Below are positions 25,601 to 34,366 of a stretch of 64,000 nucleotides of DNA, in pieces; within the stretch, counting starts at the first letter, position 1; every line of letters starts with the position of its first letter. Under the pieces are notes generated by a model. That model saw only the letters and a list, made by a program, of their open reading frames with translations. It was not told the DNA's origin and did not search any database. Made by a program: the position numbers and the translations under genes. Source of the stretch: Candidatus Obscuribacter sp. (GTDB taxonomy: Bacteria; Cyanobacteriota; Vampirovibrionia; Obscuribacterales; Obscuribacteraceae); NCBI GenBank assembly GCA_016712465.1, contig JADJQZ010000001.1, positions 2,542,001-2,606,000 of the forward strand, written 5' to 3'.

Positions 25601-25943
25601 GAGACTGAATAGTTGTATTGGGCGCCAGAATCAAGGCCGGGCGTTTGAAATTGGCGATAAGTTGCAGACCGATGATGGTCTTACCGGCTCCGGGGGGAGC
25701 AACTATGTGAATTTCCCGCTCTCCGTTTTTGAGCTTTTCATCCACCAGGTCAAGAATTTCAGTCTGATACCGTCTGAGAGGATAACGAAAGCTGAGATGA
25801 CTGAGGAGGGGTTCGTCGTCTTCCGTTGTTTGCAAGTTGCTAATTGCCTCGGGCTTAAAGTTAGTGTCTGCCTTCGGCTTTGCCGATAAAGCGAAATTTT
25901 GAAGTAAGCCTGAGGGGCCCGGGGTCGTTCCTGCGTTCTTCAC
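22698..25943 (-). CDS. Large SF2 (DEAD/DEAH-type) helicase
   Basis: A 1081-residue protein. The N-terminal helicase core shows YPLRRYQTEIL (Q-like lead), Walker A APPGAGKT at ~82-89, the box LILFDECHHL near 250, GLTGTPPEK, and a second RecA-like domain with GTRGLFGEGWDSQSLNTLID and QLRGRSIRIQ (motif VI). So it should be an ATP-driven nucleic-acid translocase. The C-terminal third is unusual: a hydrophobic stretch near 840-885 (AALVTLGMTFSLGALGFTAV) could be a membrane hairpin. No nuclease motif is visible. Some phage-defence and restriction-type helicases are alike in core, but no partner gene is adjacent; it is a single leftward gene. ATP-dependent unwinding is well supported, the biological role is not. 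Confidence 0.8.
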   Translation of the reverse strand: MKNAGTTPGPSGLLQNFALSAKPKADTNFKPEAISNLQTTEDDEPLLSHLSFRYPLRRYQTEILDLVDEKLKNGEREIHIVAPPGAGKTIIGLQLIANFKRPALILAPNTTIQSQWGQKLDLFLPPDQVDFGCQDIIGTHEDKPLKPVTVMTYQVLSTPGKEQEYLTKLSHRSWVDELVKGRGLSIGEAELRILELLQNNPKAHQKEMSRHGSRLRKKLADIMDLNEVLHPNAVGLLQALRRQKFKLILFDECHHLTDYWAAIMLHLIKYLDDPLVIGLTGTPPEKKSSSQEGRYVSLVGAIDYQVPTPALVKEGGLAPFQDLVYFVEPTAKEFDFLEEQHEEFHKLLEELCGADWLMGMGRIPQAGQEVKISEGRAVVVEQEATIPAGLPPLTAYVIEQAVKIEKEIGFDKFLKESPALAQAYLRALWKLKLPRPRKIEFSEELTQSPVIDDWMIIIDDFAAHKLKLSSSKEHHDLFERIKQALRKLGFGITEQGLRKQASPVDRVLAFSQAKSKAVTEILALEYRVLDDKLRACVVTDFERMSATAVKNLEGVLNEESGGALAVMRTLLLSPIALYVNPCLVTGSLLLIDQRVAAQFQEAAEKYLTENGYDFKLNVEEHAGGFSQVSANTGAWESRLYVAMATSIFERGITKCLIGTRGLFGEGWDSQSLNTLIDLTTTTAPVSVKQLRGRSIRIQTEGAFGARKVANNWDVVCIAPSLEKGLNDYQRFVRKHDGFFGICDDGQIECGVGHVHPSFSELTGSDVFASVEVFNREMMERALVRDKIYDHWKIGEPYNNRLVTCLEVSKLRNMALTPPHIRTNQKYKEHAGQMRSALKGVYFEYLSLGSVAALVTLGMTFSLGALGFTAVLPVMAASILARLKANKLKDRFFNEVCRLPGPAPNQDQNQQENQNVRRRQGLSDISWAVLAALSQTKHLPPIKRESLQVTVRSDGSYRVFLDDVEPRASKVFNQALKEVLAPIGNQPFLIPKYEFPLTEVENEQESRRFFNKYLSGRAEPRVAAYHAVPALLARSEKGREAFQESWNKYVSPGFIVSTETKPELLNKYFGIGPSLAQRLLWE

Positions 25944-26242
25944 TTTGTATAAATTGCCCCTCTAGCTTTGTGATGCATGGCAATGCTGATGGTGCCTTGT
26001 CTATTCATTTGGCATTCTTTGAGGAATAACAGTGAGATCATACCGTTTTCGAGGGTCACTGCAAGGTGATTTTTTCAGGTCCAACACGGCAGAATATGGC
26101 GGGCGTTCCGGTTCCGTTCACAAGCCCCTGTTTAAATTAAAGTAGGTCAGGTTTATTGTAGGCTCGGCAGGTCGTGCCCGGTTCATTAGCAGCTATACTC
26201 TTGACGCGTGCTTCTCATCCCTATTACTAACCCGGGGTCATC
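25944..26242. other. Divergent promoter region between helicase and ABC exporter
   Basis: About 300 bases without a gene. Near the right side TTGACG (26201) and TATTAC (26222) could form a sigma-70-like promoter with a short 15-base spacer, and TATACT (26194) is another -10-like box. None is strong. No RNA gene is seen. Confidence 0.35.
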
Positions 26243-26950
26243 GTGTCCGGCAACGAGAATCTTCTTGAACTGAGAGATGTCGCTAAGACATACGGTGAGC
26301 ATCAGGTACAGGCCCTCAAGCATGTCAACCTGGTGGTGCGCAAGGGTAGTTTTGCTTGCTTGATGGGGCAGAGTGGCTGCGGTAAAAGCACCCTCCTCAA
26401 TATTATTGCCGGTCTGGATACTCCCTCTTCCGGGTCGGTGGTCTTCGACGGTATTGACATGAGTGCTCTCAAAGATGAGGAAGTTACCCGCATCAGAGGA
26501 GAGAAAATCGGATTTGTCTTTCAGTTTTTCAATCTGCTTTCCACTTTGACCGTGGAAGAAAATGTGTCCCTGCCCCTTGAATTGACCACCAATCTCAGTC
26601 ACAAAGCGCGCCGGGCCAAGGTGCTGGAGATGCTTGAGCGAGTGGGCATGCAAAATAGAATTGATTTCTTCCCGGCCCAGCTTTCCGGTGGAGAAATGCA
26701 AAGGGTGGCCATAGCCCGAGCCCTGGTGCACAGCCCCCGCCTTCTGGTGGCCGACGAGCCCACCGGCAATCTAGACTCCGCCAACGGCACCATGGTGCTC
26801 GATCTTTTGAAAGAACTCAATTCCGACCTGGGACAGACCATCGTCATGGCTACTCACTCTCAGGAAGCCGGTAGCTGCGGGGATAGCATGATATTAATGA
26901 AAGACGGTGCCATCGTCAGCCAGACCAGCACCAGAGCCGGGTCGGATTGA
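26243..26950 (+). CDS. ABC transporter ATP-binding protein (LolD/MacB type)
   Basis: A 235-residue ATPase starting at GTG. It has Walker A GQSGCGKST (42-50), the Q-loop region FQFFNLLSTLTVEENV, the signature LSGGEMQRVAIARAL, and Walker B LLVADEPTGNLD. The 'NLLSTLTVEEN' and 'DEPTGNLD' wording is typical of the MacB/LolD/FtsE family that drives FtsX-like permeases. These mechanotransmission transporters export lipids, lipoproteins or peptides from the inner membrane. The permease gene begins 3 bases after its stop, so they form one operon and one complex. Confidence 0.9.
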   Translation: MSGNENLLELRDVAKTYGEHQVQALKHVNLVVRKGSFACLMGQSGCGKSTLLNIIAGLDTPSSGSVVFDGIDMSALKDEEVTRIRGEKIGFVFQFFNLLSTLTVEENVSLPLELTTNLSHKARRAKVLEMLERVGMQNRIDFFPAQLSGGEMQRVAIARALVHSPRLLVADEPTGNLDSANGTMVLDLLKELNSDLGQTIVMATHSQEAGSCGDSMILMKDGAIVSQTSTRAGSD

Positions 26951-26953
26951 GCC

Positions 26954-29656
26954 ATGGTTGGTTTTTCTCTCAGGCTGTTCAAAAACTTTGTACTGAGAGA
27001 TATCAGGCGCAATTTAGTGCGCACTTTCTTGACTGTGGCCGGTATCGCCCTTGGTGTGTCCGTCTTTCTTGCTATCAGCATCGCCAATGATACCGCCCTG
27101 GCACGCTTCCGGCAGACGGTAGCGCAGGTCTCCGGTAAGGCCAATCTTGAACTTTTGCCGCTCTCGGCCGGCAGCATGGATGAAGCCCTGCTGGAGGATC
27201 TGAACTTCCTGGCAGGGGTGGGTGTCAAATGGACATCCATCATTGATGAGCATCTGGTCATTAAGGGTGCTTCCGGCCAGGACGAGGTAATTCAGATTAT
27301 CGGCATAGACATGCTTGCCGACCCCGAGTTCAAGCGCTATGAGGAAGCTGATGATGGTGGCTCCGGCGATGCTGCCGCTAGTGCTTCCGGTAGTGCTTCC
27401 GGCGATGCTTCCGGTAGTGCCAGTGCCGTCGAGTCTTCAGTCTTTGCTCCCGACTCAGTGCTGGTAGGCGCCTCTCTGGCCGAGCGCTTGCATCTGAAGA
27501 AGGGCTCGACCTTCACCTGCCTTCTACCGGAGGGGGAGCGCACTTTGAATGTGGCGGGAGTGATGTCCAAGTCGGGTCTGGGTGGTGCATACTCAGGCAA
27601 CCTGATTGTGGCGGATATGCCTCTGGCTCAGAGTTTGACTGGTCTTGTCGGACGAGTATCGCGTGTGGACATGATAGTGGGAACCGGTAAAGAGAAGAAT
27701 TCCGACTCCGGCGAACTTTCCGTCCAGGAATCAGGCAATTGCTCCGATGATGATCAGACATACCGGGCGGTGTCGGAAAAACTCAGACAGATTATGCCAT
27801 CCGATATCATGATCGGTACTCCGGAGACCCGCTCCAACCAAGCCGAGAAAATGACCCGCTCTTTCGAGTACAACCTTCTTGCTCTCACGCTCATCGCGCT
27901 CATGGTGGGAATGTTCCTTATCTATAACACGATGACCATTACGGTTTTGAGGCGCAGACCGGAAATTGGTGTGATGCGAGCGCTGGGGGTGAAGAGAGCC
28001 ACGATTCTCAATATGTTCCTCTGGGAGACAATATTCATTGGCGGTTTAGGCACCACATGCGGAGTCGTTTTGGGTGGCTTCCTGGCCCAGGGGGCACTGG
28101 CCGCCGTGGCGCAAACTTTCCAATATTTCTATTTCAAAGTGCCTCTGGAGAAAGTCAGCCCCGCTCCTGAACAATATCTGCTGGCAGGGTCCATCGGCAT
28201 GGGCTTGACTCTCATTGCCGCCTTGCCGCCCCTGCTCGAATCAACCACGGTAGCTCCAGCCGAAGCCACCAAGCGAGCTTCCTTTGAAAGCCGCCTAAGG
28301 TTTATGGACCTGCCGCTCTTCATCATGGGACTTGTCTGCCTGGCGCTTTGTTACTTTTCGAGTTTGCAGGGACCCGTTCTCGATTTCCCCTTCTTTGGTT
28401 ATCTGGCTGCCTTGCTCGCTATCGTGGGCGCTTCCCTGCTCATGCCGCTTGCTCTTTCTTGTTTGCTACCGGGTCTTTCTCGCTTGCTTGGTCATTTTAT
28501 GGGAGCCAAAGGCCGTGTGGCCGCCTCCAGCTTGAGCGGCACCTTGAGCCGCACTGCCGTGGCTTGCGCTTCCTTGATGATCGGCATTGCCATGATGATA
28601 AGCCTGGCCATAATGATTTCCAGTTTTAGGAAAACCGTCACCCAGTGGATCGACCAGAGCTTTCAGGCAGATTTGTGGATGCAATCCCAGGCGCGGGCTG
28701 CCGGCAATAAGGGTGCTCGTCTGCCTGAATCGGTTGTGAAAGAATGTGCCGCCGTGAAGGGGGTGGCTGCCGCTGAGGGTTTTGTGGACCGTCGCATAAT
28801 ATATGAAGGCATGCCTGTCTTTCTGGCTGCTGCCGACTTTGATGTGCTGGCCAAATACGGCAATCAGCTCTTCCTTTCAGGGGAAAGTAATGAAGCTGTC
28901 TGCAATCGCATGAGCGGCAGGCGCGCCATTATTTCCGAGCCTTTCGCGGTGCGCCGCAAACTCAAGAAGGGCGACGTCCTCAAACTTGATGTGGGCGGCA
29001 GTAGCGAGACATTCACAGTTGAAGATATCTACTACGATTATGCATCCGACCTTGGCTACATAATCATTCCCAGAGACGTTTATAAGAACCTCTATAGCGA
29101 CACTACAGTTTCCAATGTGGCTATTTATCTGCAGCCGGGAGCCGACCTGGCCGCCGTCAAAAGCGAGCTTATGTCCAGGTTGTCCGGTGTCAGGCTGGCC
29201 ATCAACAGCACCATGGAATTGCGCAAGCAGGCTATCGTCATTTTCGATCGCACCTTTGCCATCACCTACGCACTGCACACCATAGCCGTTATCGTCTCAA
29301 TGCTTTCTGTTATGAATGCCCTTTTCGCCCTCACCATCGAATCTAAACGCGAATTCGCCATCCTTCGCTACCTGGGGGCGGGGCGCTCACAGTTAGCCGC
29401 CATTGTTTACACCCAGGCAGCCATTTTGGCTACTGTAGGTAACCTGGGTGGGCTGGGTCTGGGTTACATTCTTTCCCTTTTGCTTACCCATGTAATTAAC
29501 AAGCAGTCCTTCGGCTGGAGCGTCCAGTATTCAATTCCTTACGATTTCATAGTGCAGTCCTCCATCCTGGTGGTGGCAACGGCGGTGGCATCTGCTTGCT
29601 TGCCGGCCAGGCTGGCGGCTTCTACCCTGGCTCCGGCGGTGATTCGTGATGAGTAA
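26954..29656 (+). CDS. FtsX-family ABC transporter permease (duplicated domain)
   Basis: A 900-residue permease: an N-terminal membrane segment (~20-42, FLTVAGIALGVSVFLAISIA), a large periplasmic domain, an FtsX block (~310-420, with LYIT-like text and RRRPEIGVMRALGVKR), further membrane segments, a second periplasmic domain, and a last FtsX block (~775-890, with SKREFAILRYLGAGRSQL). This is the long two-block type. A Ser/Ala/Gly/Asp-rich low-complexity insert lies in the first periplasmic domain (~135-162). It pairs with the preceding ATPase, and its end overlaps the downstream CrtC/AttH-like gene by 11 bases. The substrate is unknown; the lipocalin partner suggests a lipid or hydrophobic molecule. 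Confidence 0.88.
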   Translation: MVGFSLRLFKNFVLRDIRRNLVRTFLTVAGIALGVSVFLAISIANDTALARFRQTVAQVSGKANLELLPLSAGSMDEALLEDLNFLAGVGVKWTSIIDEHLVIKGASGQDEVIQIIGIDMLADPEFKRYEEADDGGSGDAAASASGSASGDASGSASAVESSVFAPDSVLVGASLAERLHLKKGSTFTCLLPEGERTLNVAGVMSKSGLGGAYSGNLIVADMPLAQSLTGLVGRVSRVDMIVGTGKEKNSDSGELSVQESGNCSDDDQTYRAVSEKLRQIMPSDIMIGTPETRSNQAEKMTRSFEYNLLALTLIALMVGMFLIYNTMTITVLRRRPEIGVMRALGVKRATILNMFLWETIFIGGLGTTCGVVLGGFLAQGALAAVAQTFQYFYFKVPLEKVSPAPEQYLLAGSIGMGLTLIAALPPLLESTTVAPAEATKRASFESRLRFMDLPLFIMGLVCLALCYFSSLQGPVLDFPFFGYLAALLAIVGASLLMPLALSCLLPGLSRLLGHFMGAKGRVAASSLSGTLSRTAVACASLMIGIAMMISLAIMISSFRKTVTQWIDQSFQADLWMQSQARAAGNKGARLPESVVKECAAVKGVAAAEGFVDRRIIYEGMPVFLAAADFDVLAKYGNQLFLSGESNEAVCNRMSGRRAIISEPFAVRRKLKKGDVLKLDVGGSSETFTVEDIYYDYASDLGYIIIPRDVYKNLYSDTTVSNVAIYLQPGADLAAVKSELMSRLSGVRLAINSTMELRKQAIVIFDRTFAITYALHTIAVIVSMLSVMNALFALTIESKREFAILRYLGAGRSQLAAIVYTQAAILATVGNLGGLGLGYILSLLLTHVINKQSFGWSVQYSIPYDFIVQSSILVVATAVASACLPARLAASTLAPAVIRDE

Positions 29657-31004
29657 AAATATTTTTCTATTGAGACTTATCTCTAAGGTAAAGAGTGAAA
29701 ACATGAGTAAACCGACTCAATTGACTGATACACGAAAAAGAGCGTCGAAGGACCGCTCTCTTCAATGCCATGCCGGACTTCCCCGGGCAGTTGGAGGGCG
29801 CGATCTATCGGTCTATATGAATCTTGCTGCTTGCTTTCTTTTGCTATTCTCTGCCTTTGCTTCCGCTCCCGCTGCCTACGGTGATCAGGCTCCCAACACC
29901 ACGGTTTACAGGAAGGCGCTGCCCGGCTACAAGTACAAATTCCCGCAGGACCATTTCAGTCATGATGACTTCAAAACCGAATGGTGGTATTACACCGGGC
30001 ACTTGAAGGCCAGGGACGGTCGTCGCTTCGGCTTTGAGCTGACCTTCTTCCGCACCGGTTCGGACTACAAGCAAGGGGCTGAGAATACAGAGGCTAAGGC
30101 TGCGGCTGCTAAGGCTGATACAGCTAAAGCGAATGTAGCCAAAGCTGGTTCATCTAAAACCTCGCCCTGGAAACTTGATAATTTTTACCTGGCGCACTTT
30201 GCTGTAACCGATGAAAGCGGCAAGACTTTCAGGTACTATGAGAAACTGAACCGCAAGGGCTTAAAATTTGCCGATGCCAGGCAAGATGCCTATTTCGTTC
30301 ATAACGAGGGCTGGTCTGTTGCTAAGCTCGGTGAAAAATATGTGCTCAAGGCTGATGCCAGAGATTATGGTATTTACCTCCTATTGACCCCTGCTAAACC
30401 GCCGGTGGTGCATGGCAAAAACGGCGTTAGCCAGAAGGCTTCTTGTGCAGGTTGTGCCTCCCACTACTATTCGATGAGTCGCTTGCAGGCGGAAGGTCTG
30501 CTCTTCCAGAAGGATAAACCCATAGAGGTTTCCGGTCTGGCATGGATGGACCATGAGTTTGGCTCCAACCAGCTCACCAGTGAGCAGACCGGTTGGGATT
30601 GGTTTTCCATACAACTGGCTGGTAACCGCGAACTTATGCTCTATGTGATGCGCAGAGAAGACGGCAGTTTTGAAAAACAGTCCAGCGGCACCTATGTGCT
30701 TCCCGACGGTTCAAGCCGGCACCTGGACCTGGCTGATTTTAAAATTGAGAAGGTTAGTACCTGGACGTCTCCTAAAACTAAGGGCATTTATCCCATGGGC
30801 TGGAAGATCTCGGTGCCGAAGGAGAAGTTGCAATTGACCCTGGTGCCGCTCTTGCAGGACCAGGAGTTGACCACCGAACGCTCAACCGGTGTCTCCTACT
30901 GGGAGGGTGCCGTGGATGTGCTGGAAGGAGCGGAAGCTAAGCCATCCGGTAATGGTTATGTGGAAATGACAGGCTATTCCGAGAAATTCAGCAAGAAGCT
31001 ATAG
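29646..31004 (+). CDS. CrtC/AttH-like lipocalin domain protein, secreted
   Basis: A protein of up to 452 residues. It could begin at 29646 (overlapping the permease), 29703, or ATG 29817, which would start right at a signal peptide (MNLAACFLLLFSAFASAPAA). The mature part shows the carotenoid 1,2-hydratase / AttH pattern: HDDFKTEWWYYTGHL, GRRFGFELTFFRTG, WMDHEFGSNQL, GWDWFSIQL. CrtC adds water to carotenoids; many AttH relatives instead sit in operons with ABC permeases of the FtsX type, as here, and their substrates are unknown. An Ala/Lys-rich low-complexity insert (about residues 148-175 from the first start) interrupts the domain. It probably acts in the periplasm with the exporter. Confidence 0.8.
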   Translation: MMSKNIFLLRLISKVKSENMSKPTQLTDTRKRASKDRSLQCHAGLPRAVGGRDLSVYMNLAACFLLLFSAFASAPAAYGDQAPNTTVYRKALPGYKYKFPQDHFSHDDFKTEWWYYTGHLKARDGRRFGFELTFFRTGSDYKQGAENTEAKAAAAKADTAKANVAKAGSSKTSPWKLDNFYLAHFAVTDESGKTFRYYEKLNRKGLKFADARQDAYFVHNEGWSVAKLGEKYVLKADARDYGIYLLLTPAKPPVVHGKNGVSQKASCAGCASHYYSMSRLQAEGLLFQKDKPIEVSGLAWMDHEFGSNQLTSEQTGWDWFSIQLAGNRELMLYVMRREDGSFEKQSSGTYVLPDGSSRHLDLADFKIEKVSTWTSPKTKGIYPMGWKISVPKEKLQLTLVPLLQDQELTTERSTGVSYWEGAVDVLEGAEAKPSGNGYVEMTGYSEKFSKKL

Positions 31005-31086
31005 GAGAAAGACGCACGTTAAGATCCCTACTGGTTTGATTGAATTCTTGCACAGAGTGAGCGTGAGTAATTGCCTGTGCGCCAAC

Positions 31087-31563
31087 CTAGAGGCAGTGTA
31101 CCTTATCTTCTAGCATTTCCTTGTAGCGGATCTGGAAGTTTTTGACCTGTTCGTCATCGAATTTTGATAGGTCGAAACTTTTGAGTTCCGGTCCTTTAGG
31201 CGTTGAGTAGATCCATGCAGTAAAGACTTTGTCCTGTTTGTCTTGAAACATTATGGTTAAAAAGGTTCCACCGAAGACACCGGGATCCACTGACATGACC
31301 ACGAATTTGCTTCTGTAGTAGTCTTTGCTGAATTTATCCAGTTCTTGGGTTTCTTCGGCTTTGCTCTTACCGGCAAGGTAAGCATTGAGGACCTTGCGTA
31401 GGATCTTGACTTCGGGTTTGTCGTAGACCGGAAAGTACTGCTCTTGTTGTTCTTTGGTGAAATGAATTGGCTTAACCTGCTTATCTTCGTCGGCAATTGC
31501 CGCGCTGCCGATTGCACTGAATGCCAGACAAACTATTAGAATCTTGAGGAGTCTGCTAAGCAT
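31087..31563 (-). CDS. Small secreted protein of unknown function
   Basis: The start at ATG 31563 with AGGAAAG 6 bases upstream gives 158 residues; longer frames lack a ribosome site. A clear signal peptide (MLSRLLKILIVCLAFSAIGS, cut near AIA at ~24) is followed by a Lys-rich alpha/beta protein (KFVVMSVDPGVFGGTFLTIM, then WIYSTPKGPELKSFD). I do not recognise the fold. It is one of several small secreted proteins in this window. It stands alone, convergent to the lipocalin gene. Confidence 0.65.
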   Translation of the reverse strand: MLSRLLKILIVCLAFSAIGSAAIADEDKQVKPIHFTKEQQEQYFPVYDKPEVKILRKVLNAYLAGKSKAEETQELDKFSKDYYRSKFVVMSVDPGVFGGTFLTIMFQDKQDKVFTAWIYSTPKGPELKSFDLSKFDDEQVKNFQIRYKEMLEDKVHCL

Positions 31564-31670
31564 CGTTCTTTCCTGATTGTGCCGGGACATGATGGCATAC
31601 CCGCGTGGCCGACAATTTAGGAACAAGGTGGGATGTGAATTTTATGAAGAGTAATCCCAAGTTGCTCCGC

Positions 31671-32135
31671 TCAATCGTACCAGCAAAGAATCGGATGCAT
31701 TCCTTCCGGCACCTCCACCGGCTCAAGGGTTCGGTCCGAGCTCCAGCCCTGATGAACTTCATCCGGTGCCATATTAGAGTTGAACCATGACATTACCTGA
31801 TCAGGGCTGGCGCTGGTGACTACCCACAGGCTGTCAGAGAAGGGCCAGTCCTTGGTGCCGTCATCGTAGACATCGACCTGTGTTATCTCAACCCGCACAT
31901 CAGCCACATCCGGGCGGTTCCTTATTGCCTTGTAAGTTGCGTACACCTCCCGGGGCTCAGGCGCGGGATCTAAATTCACCAAAATGTTCCCGACTTCATT
32001 GTCTTCGAAGAATTCTTCCAGCGATAGCATAGGTCTGGGCGTTGCCGGATCATTCACGTCGCCATGCCTTGCGCAACGTCTCAATATCTTCTCCAGTGGG
32101 TTCTCAATTTTCATATCGAAATTTATGCTCCGCAA
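31671..32135 (-). CDS. Hypothetical cytoplasmic protein
   Basis: A 154-residue acidic protein with an alternative ATG at 32114-32117 (MKIENPLEKIL). It has no signal peptide and no membrane segment. Text such as ITQVDVYDDGTKDWPFSDSL and VMSWFNSNMAPDEVHQGW suggests an alpha/beta domain. It recalls small immunity or SMI1-like proteins in composition only; I do not recognise it. It lies next to the decayed oxidase copy. Confidence 0.45.
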   Translation of the reverse strand: MRSINFDMKIENPLEKILRRCARHGDVNDPATPRPMLSLEEFFEDNEVGNILVNLDPAPEPREVYATYKAIRNRPDVADVRVEITQVDVYDDGTKDWPFSDSLWVVTSASPDQVMSWFNSNMAPDEVHQGWSSDRTLEPVEVPEGMHPILCWYD

Positions 32136-32200
32136 TTCCGAAAATACAATACACCTGTGTTCATTAAATTGAGGCTTCCTTGCCGTGTATTATAAAATGG

Positions 32201-32943
32201 CAGCCACAGACTGCCCATATACTCTCGCCTTCATCTACAAAGGCAGCATGCCCTGAACTTGCCCCCGGACGGCCTCGGCGCAACCCCAAGATAAACTCCA
32301 TATACAACTGCCGTGCCCATAATTGTGGGTCACAGTTGACCTTGAAAGCAGTTTTTCAGACTCCAGGCGCAGTCGTGCCCGGGTAGGTCTTAGACCCACA
32401 GACACGCTCAGGATGTCCGACTCGTTAAGAGTTCCAAGAGTCGGTTGCAAATTTCGACAACGCTGAAGTATTCCTTCGGTATCGAGAGGATCGACGAAAC
32501 GACTATAATGGTGCTCCTGAAACACGCCACCAATAACGGTATCTGACTCACGGGGAATGATATGCGTTACCAGAGGCTTTGTACTCATTTCCCAGACAGC
32601 ACGATGCTCAGGCTTACGCCTAATCTTCAAGGTTTGCCCCCTGGTGGCATAGAGTTCGGAATCACCGACCATATCACGGGCACCGACACCGGAACAGTTG
32701 ACCATGATCTCTGCTTGTGAGGAAAGCTCCGGGAGGTCTTTTGCTCCCGTTGAACAAAGGTGCCTCCGGCAGCGCTGAACTGTTCAATCAACCATTTGAG
32801 CATGACCGTTCTATCGACGACCAGCGTGTCAAAGCTGTATCCACTGCCCCCGCAACAGGGGGTGGAAATTCAGAGTCGTCTGCCCTTCTGGGGTTTTCTA
32901 CCACATTAAACCGCCATGGATGCCATGTCGAGCCTGGATGAAA
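32201..32943. repeat. Direct repeat: second copy of the 3' part of the D-amino-acid oxidase gene
   Basis: This segment matches 34330-35083 in the same orientation over ~745 bases, with roughly nine bases in ten identical by eye, including 35 bases past the stop codon. It ends abruptly on both sides. The two copies flank the DUF3800 gene. Confidence 0.85.
32235..32941 (-). pseudogene. Truncated D-amino-acid oxidase copy
   Basis: Only the C-terminal two-thirds of the oxidase is present; the N-terminal FAD-binding GAGIIGL region is missing. The last 156 codons (32705-32235) stay open and match the intact gene (GVGARDMVGDSELYATRGQT; HNYGHGSCIWSLSWGCA). Upstream of 32705 the copy is out of frame and has small deletions, so the short remaining frame (starting MVNCSG) is not expected to be functional. 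In HNYGHGSC-I-W the intact gene has G, as the family does near FAD. It is a decayed duplicate of the gene at 34367. Confidence 0.85.
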
Positions 32944-33144
32944 GGCTTTGATGGCGAAGCATAATGTGCCCGGCGCGACAGTGTTTGGTTGGACTAAATG
33001 ATTGAAATTAATATTAAATGCTGTTTCGGTGTGATTGTTAGGGTCGAGCTGCAGGGCTGAAACCGTTTTGAATAGGACATCTTGTTCCTTGAAGTTATTT
33101 GTCGAAGGTATTGAGGAGCTGGCGAGAAGGCTGTAATATATCGT
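32944..33144 (-). pseudogene. TPR-like coding remnant fused to the oxidase fragment
   Basis: On the minus strand this stretch is open, without a start codon, and runs into the oxidase copy. It reads FKTVSALQLDPNNHTETAFN and so on, which resembles a worn TPR unit (ALxLDPNN...A). No complete gene remains. It may mark sequence brought in with the duplication. Confidence 0.3.
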
Positions 33145-33189
33145 TTAGGGGACGGTTGTGATCGAAGTCTTTAGTTCCACTAAAGCCAT

Positions 33190-34077
33190 TTACGTAGGTC
33201 TAGCTGAGCCCCTTCTTTTTTTGTTTTTCGAACTATAGTCTGAGTTTCTTGCTGATTGTTTAGGTGTGAAGCGCCAGTGGCTGTATGGCAGATACCATCT
33301 AGACGCTTTCGGCTCATTCCCGGCCTCAGGCATTTGGTATTTTGTGTTGTTTCCGATATTGAATTGATAGTTTTCATAGAGTTTCAATATTTCTGAGTGT
33401 ATTGTTTTGTAGACCGCATATTTTGCCTTGGCTCTCTTGCTGATGAATCTTGAACCGGGTTCCTTGTTCTTGTGTCCGTTATTTAGGCGAAACTGCATGG
33501 AGCCCATAACGATATCAAGGCATTGCAAAATAGCATGTTTGCTGGAGTCTACCTCGGCGATGTTTCGCTCATAGATAATGAGTCCTTTTGAGGATAGTTC
33601 TGGTTGATTGCTTAGACCTACAAGGTAACGTTTGAATTCGGCGATATCGCCCTTTGTATGCGGAAACACGTCGAAATTGAGCTGTAGAAGATAGGGAGTT
33701 GGATCGGGCATATATTGCCAGCCGAACGCATGTTTAATGAGTTGGTAGTAAAGGACAAAGTACTTGTTCCTCTTTCTTTGTTCTGGGGTCAGCTGCGGAA
33801 GGTCTAGATTCTGAGTGAACATGATTCTAACCTTGAGTTCGCCGGACTTGACGAGTCTGAAGAACTCGACCATAAGTTCCTGATATTTTGTTTGGTAGCT
33901 GGTTGTGATGCGGGTGAATTTGACTTCCTTGCCGAGATTTAGTGATTTTAGTTTTGTTTCCAGTATGTTGTTTACCCTCACTAGATCTGCTTCTTTGACC
34001 ATTATCGCGCCAAAGAAGTTCGAATAGTATTTGCCTTTTTCTATAGATTCGTCACAAAAGACAACCAATCGCTGCAT
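33190..34077 (-). CDS. DUF3800 protein (RNase H-like fold)
   Basis: The start at ATG 34077, with GGGAG 7 bases upstream, gives 295 residues; an upstream ATG at 34113 is weaker. The N-terminus (LVVFCDESIEKGKYYSNFFG) carries the DES motif of DUF3800, and the C-terminal half has FDVFPHTKGDIAEF and EVDSSKHAILQCLDIVMGSM, matching the metal-binding Asp and final helix of the family. DUF3800 proteins have an RNase H-like fold and turn up in mobile and defence loci, but their activity is not settled. The region is visibly more AT-rich than its neighbours and is flanked by direct repeats of the oxidase gene, so it was probably acquired. Confidence 0.75.
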   Translation of the reverse strand: MQRLVVFCDESIEKGKYYSNFFGAIMVKEADLVRVNNILETKLKSLNLGKEVKFTRITTSYQTKYQELMVEFFRLVKSGELKVRIMFTQNLDLPQLTPEQRKRNKYFVLYYQLIKHAFGWQYMPDPTPYLLQLNFDVFPHTKGDIAEFKRYLVGLSNQPELSSKGLIIYERNIAEVDSSKHAILQCLDIVMGSMQFRLNNGHKNKEPGSRFISKRAKAKYAVYKTIHSEILKLYENYQFNIGNNTKYQMPEAGNEPKASRWYLPYSHWRFTPKQSARNSDYSSKNKKRRGSARPT

Positions 34078-34366
34078 GAAGCACTCCCGAGTTAGAGCCT
34101 TCATTGTCGGCAATTTATTAAGTAACCTCTAGGGATTTGTCAATTTTTTAAGAGTTGAGGTATTAGTTCGTGCCATCAGATGATGCTGGCTGGTTAATCC
34201 GATATGAGTGCAGACCAGCGAGTCGCCTTCTCTCTGAAGTTGATTAAATGCAGTCTGGCCAACTTTTGCTGAAAATAGTTGGTTTGAATCTTGGCTGGGC
34301 ATAAACCGCTATTCCTTGGTGAAATAAAGATGCAGCCACAGACTGCCCATATACTCTCGCCTTCAT

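Noticed and set aside
32717..32941. A small plus-strand gene beside the oxidase fragment
   Set aside because: It is antisense to the decayed oxidase copy, which aligns along its whole length with the intact gene.
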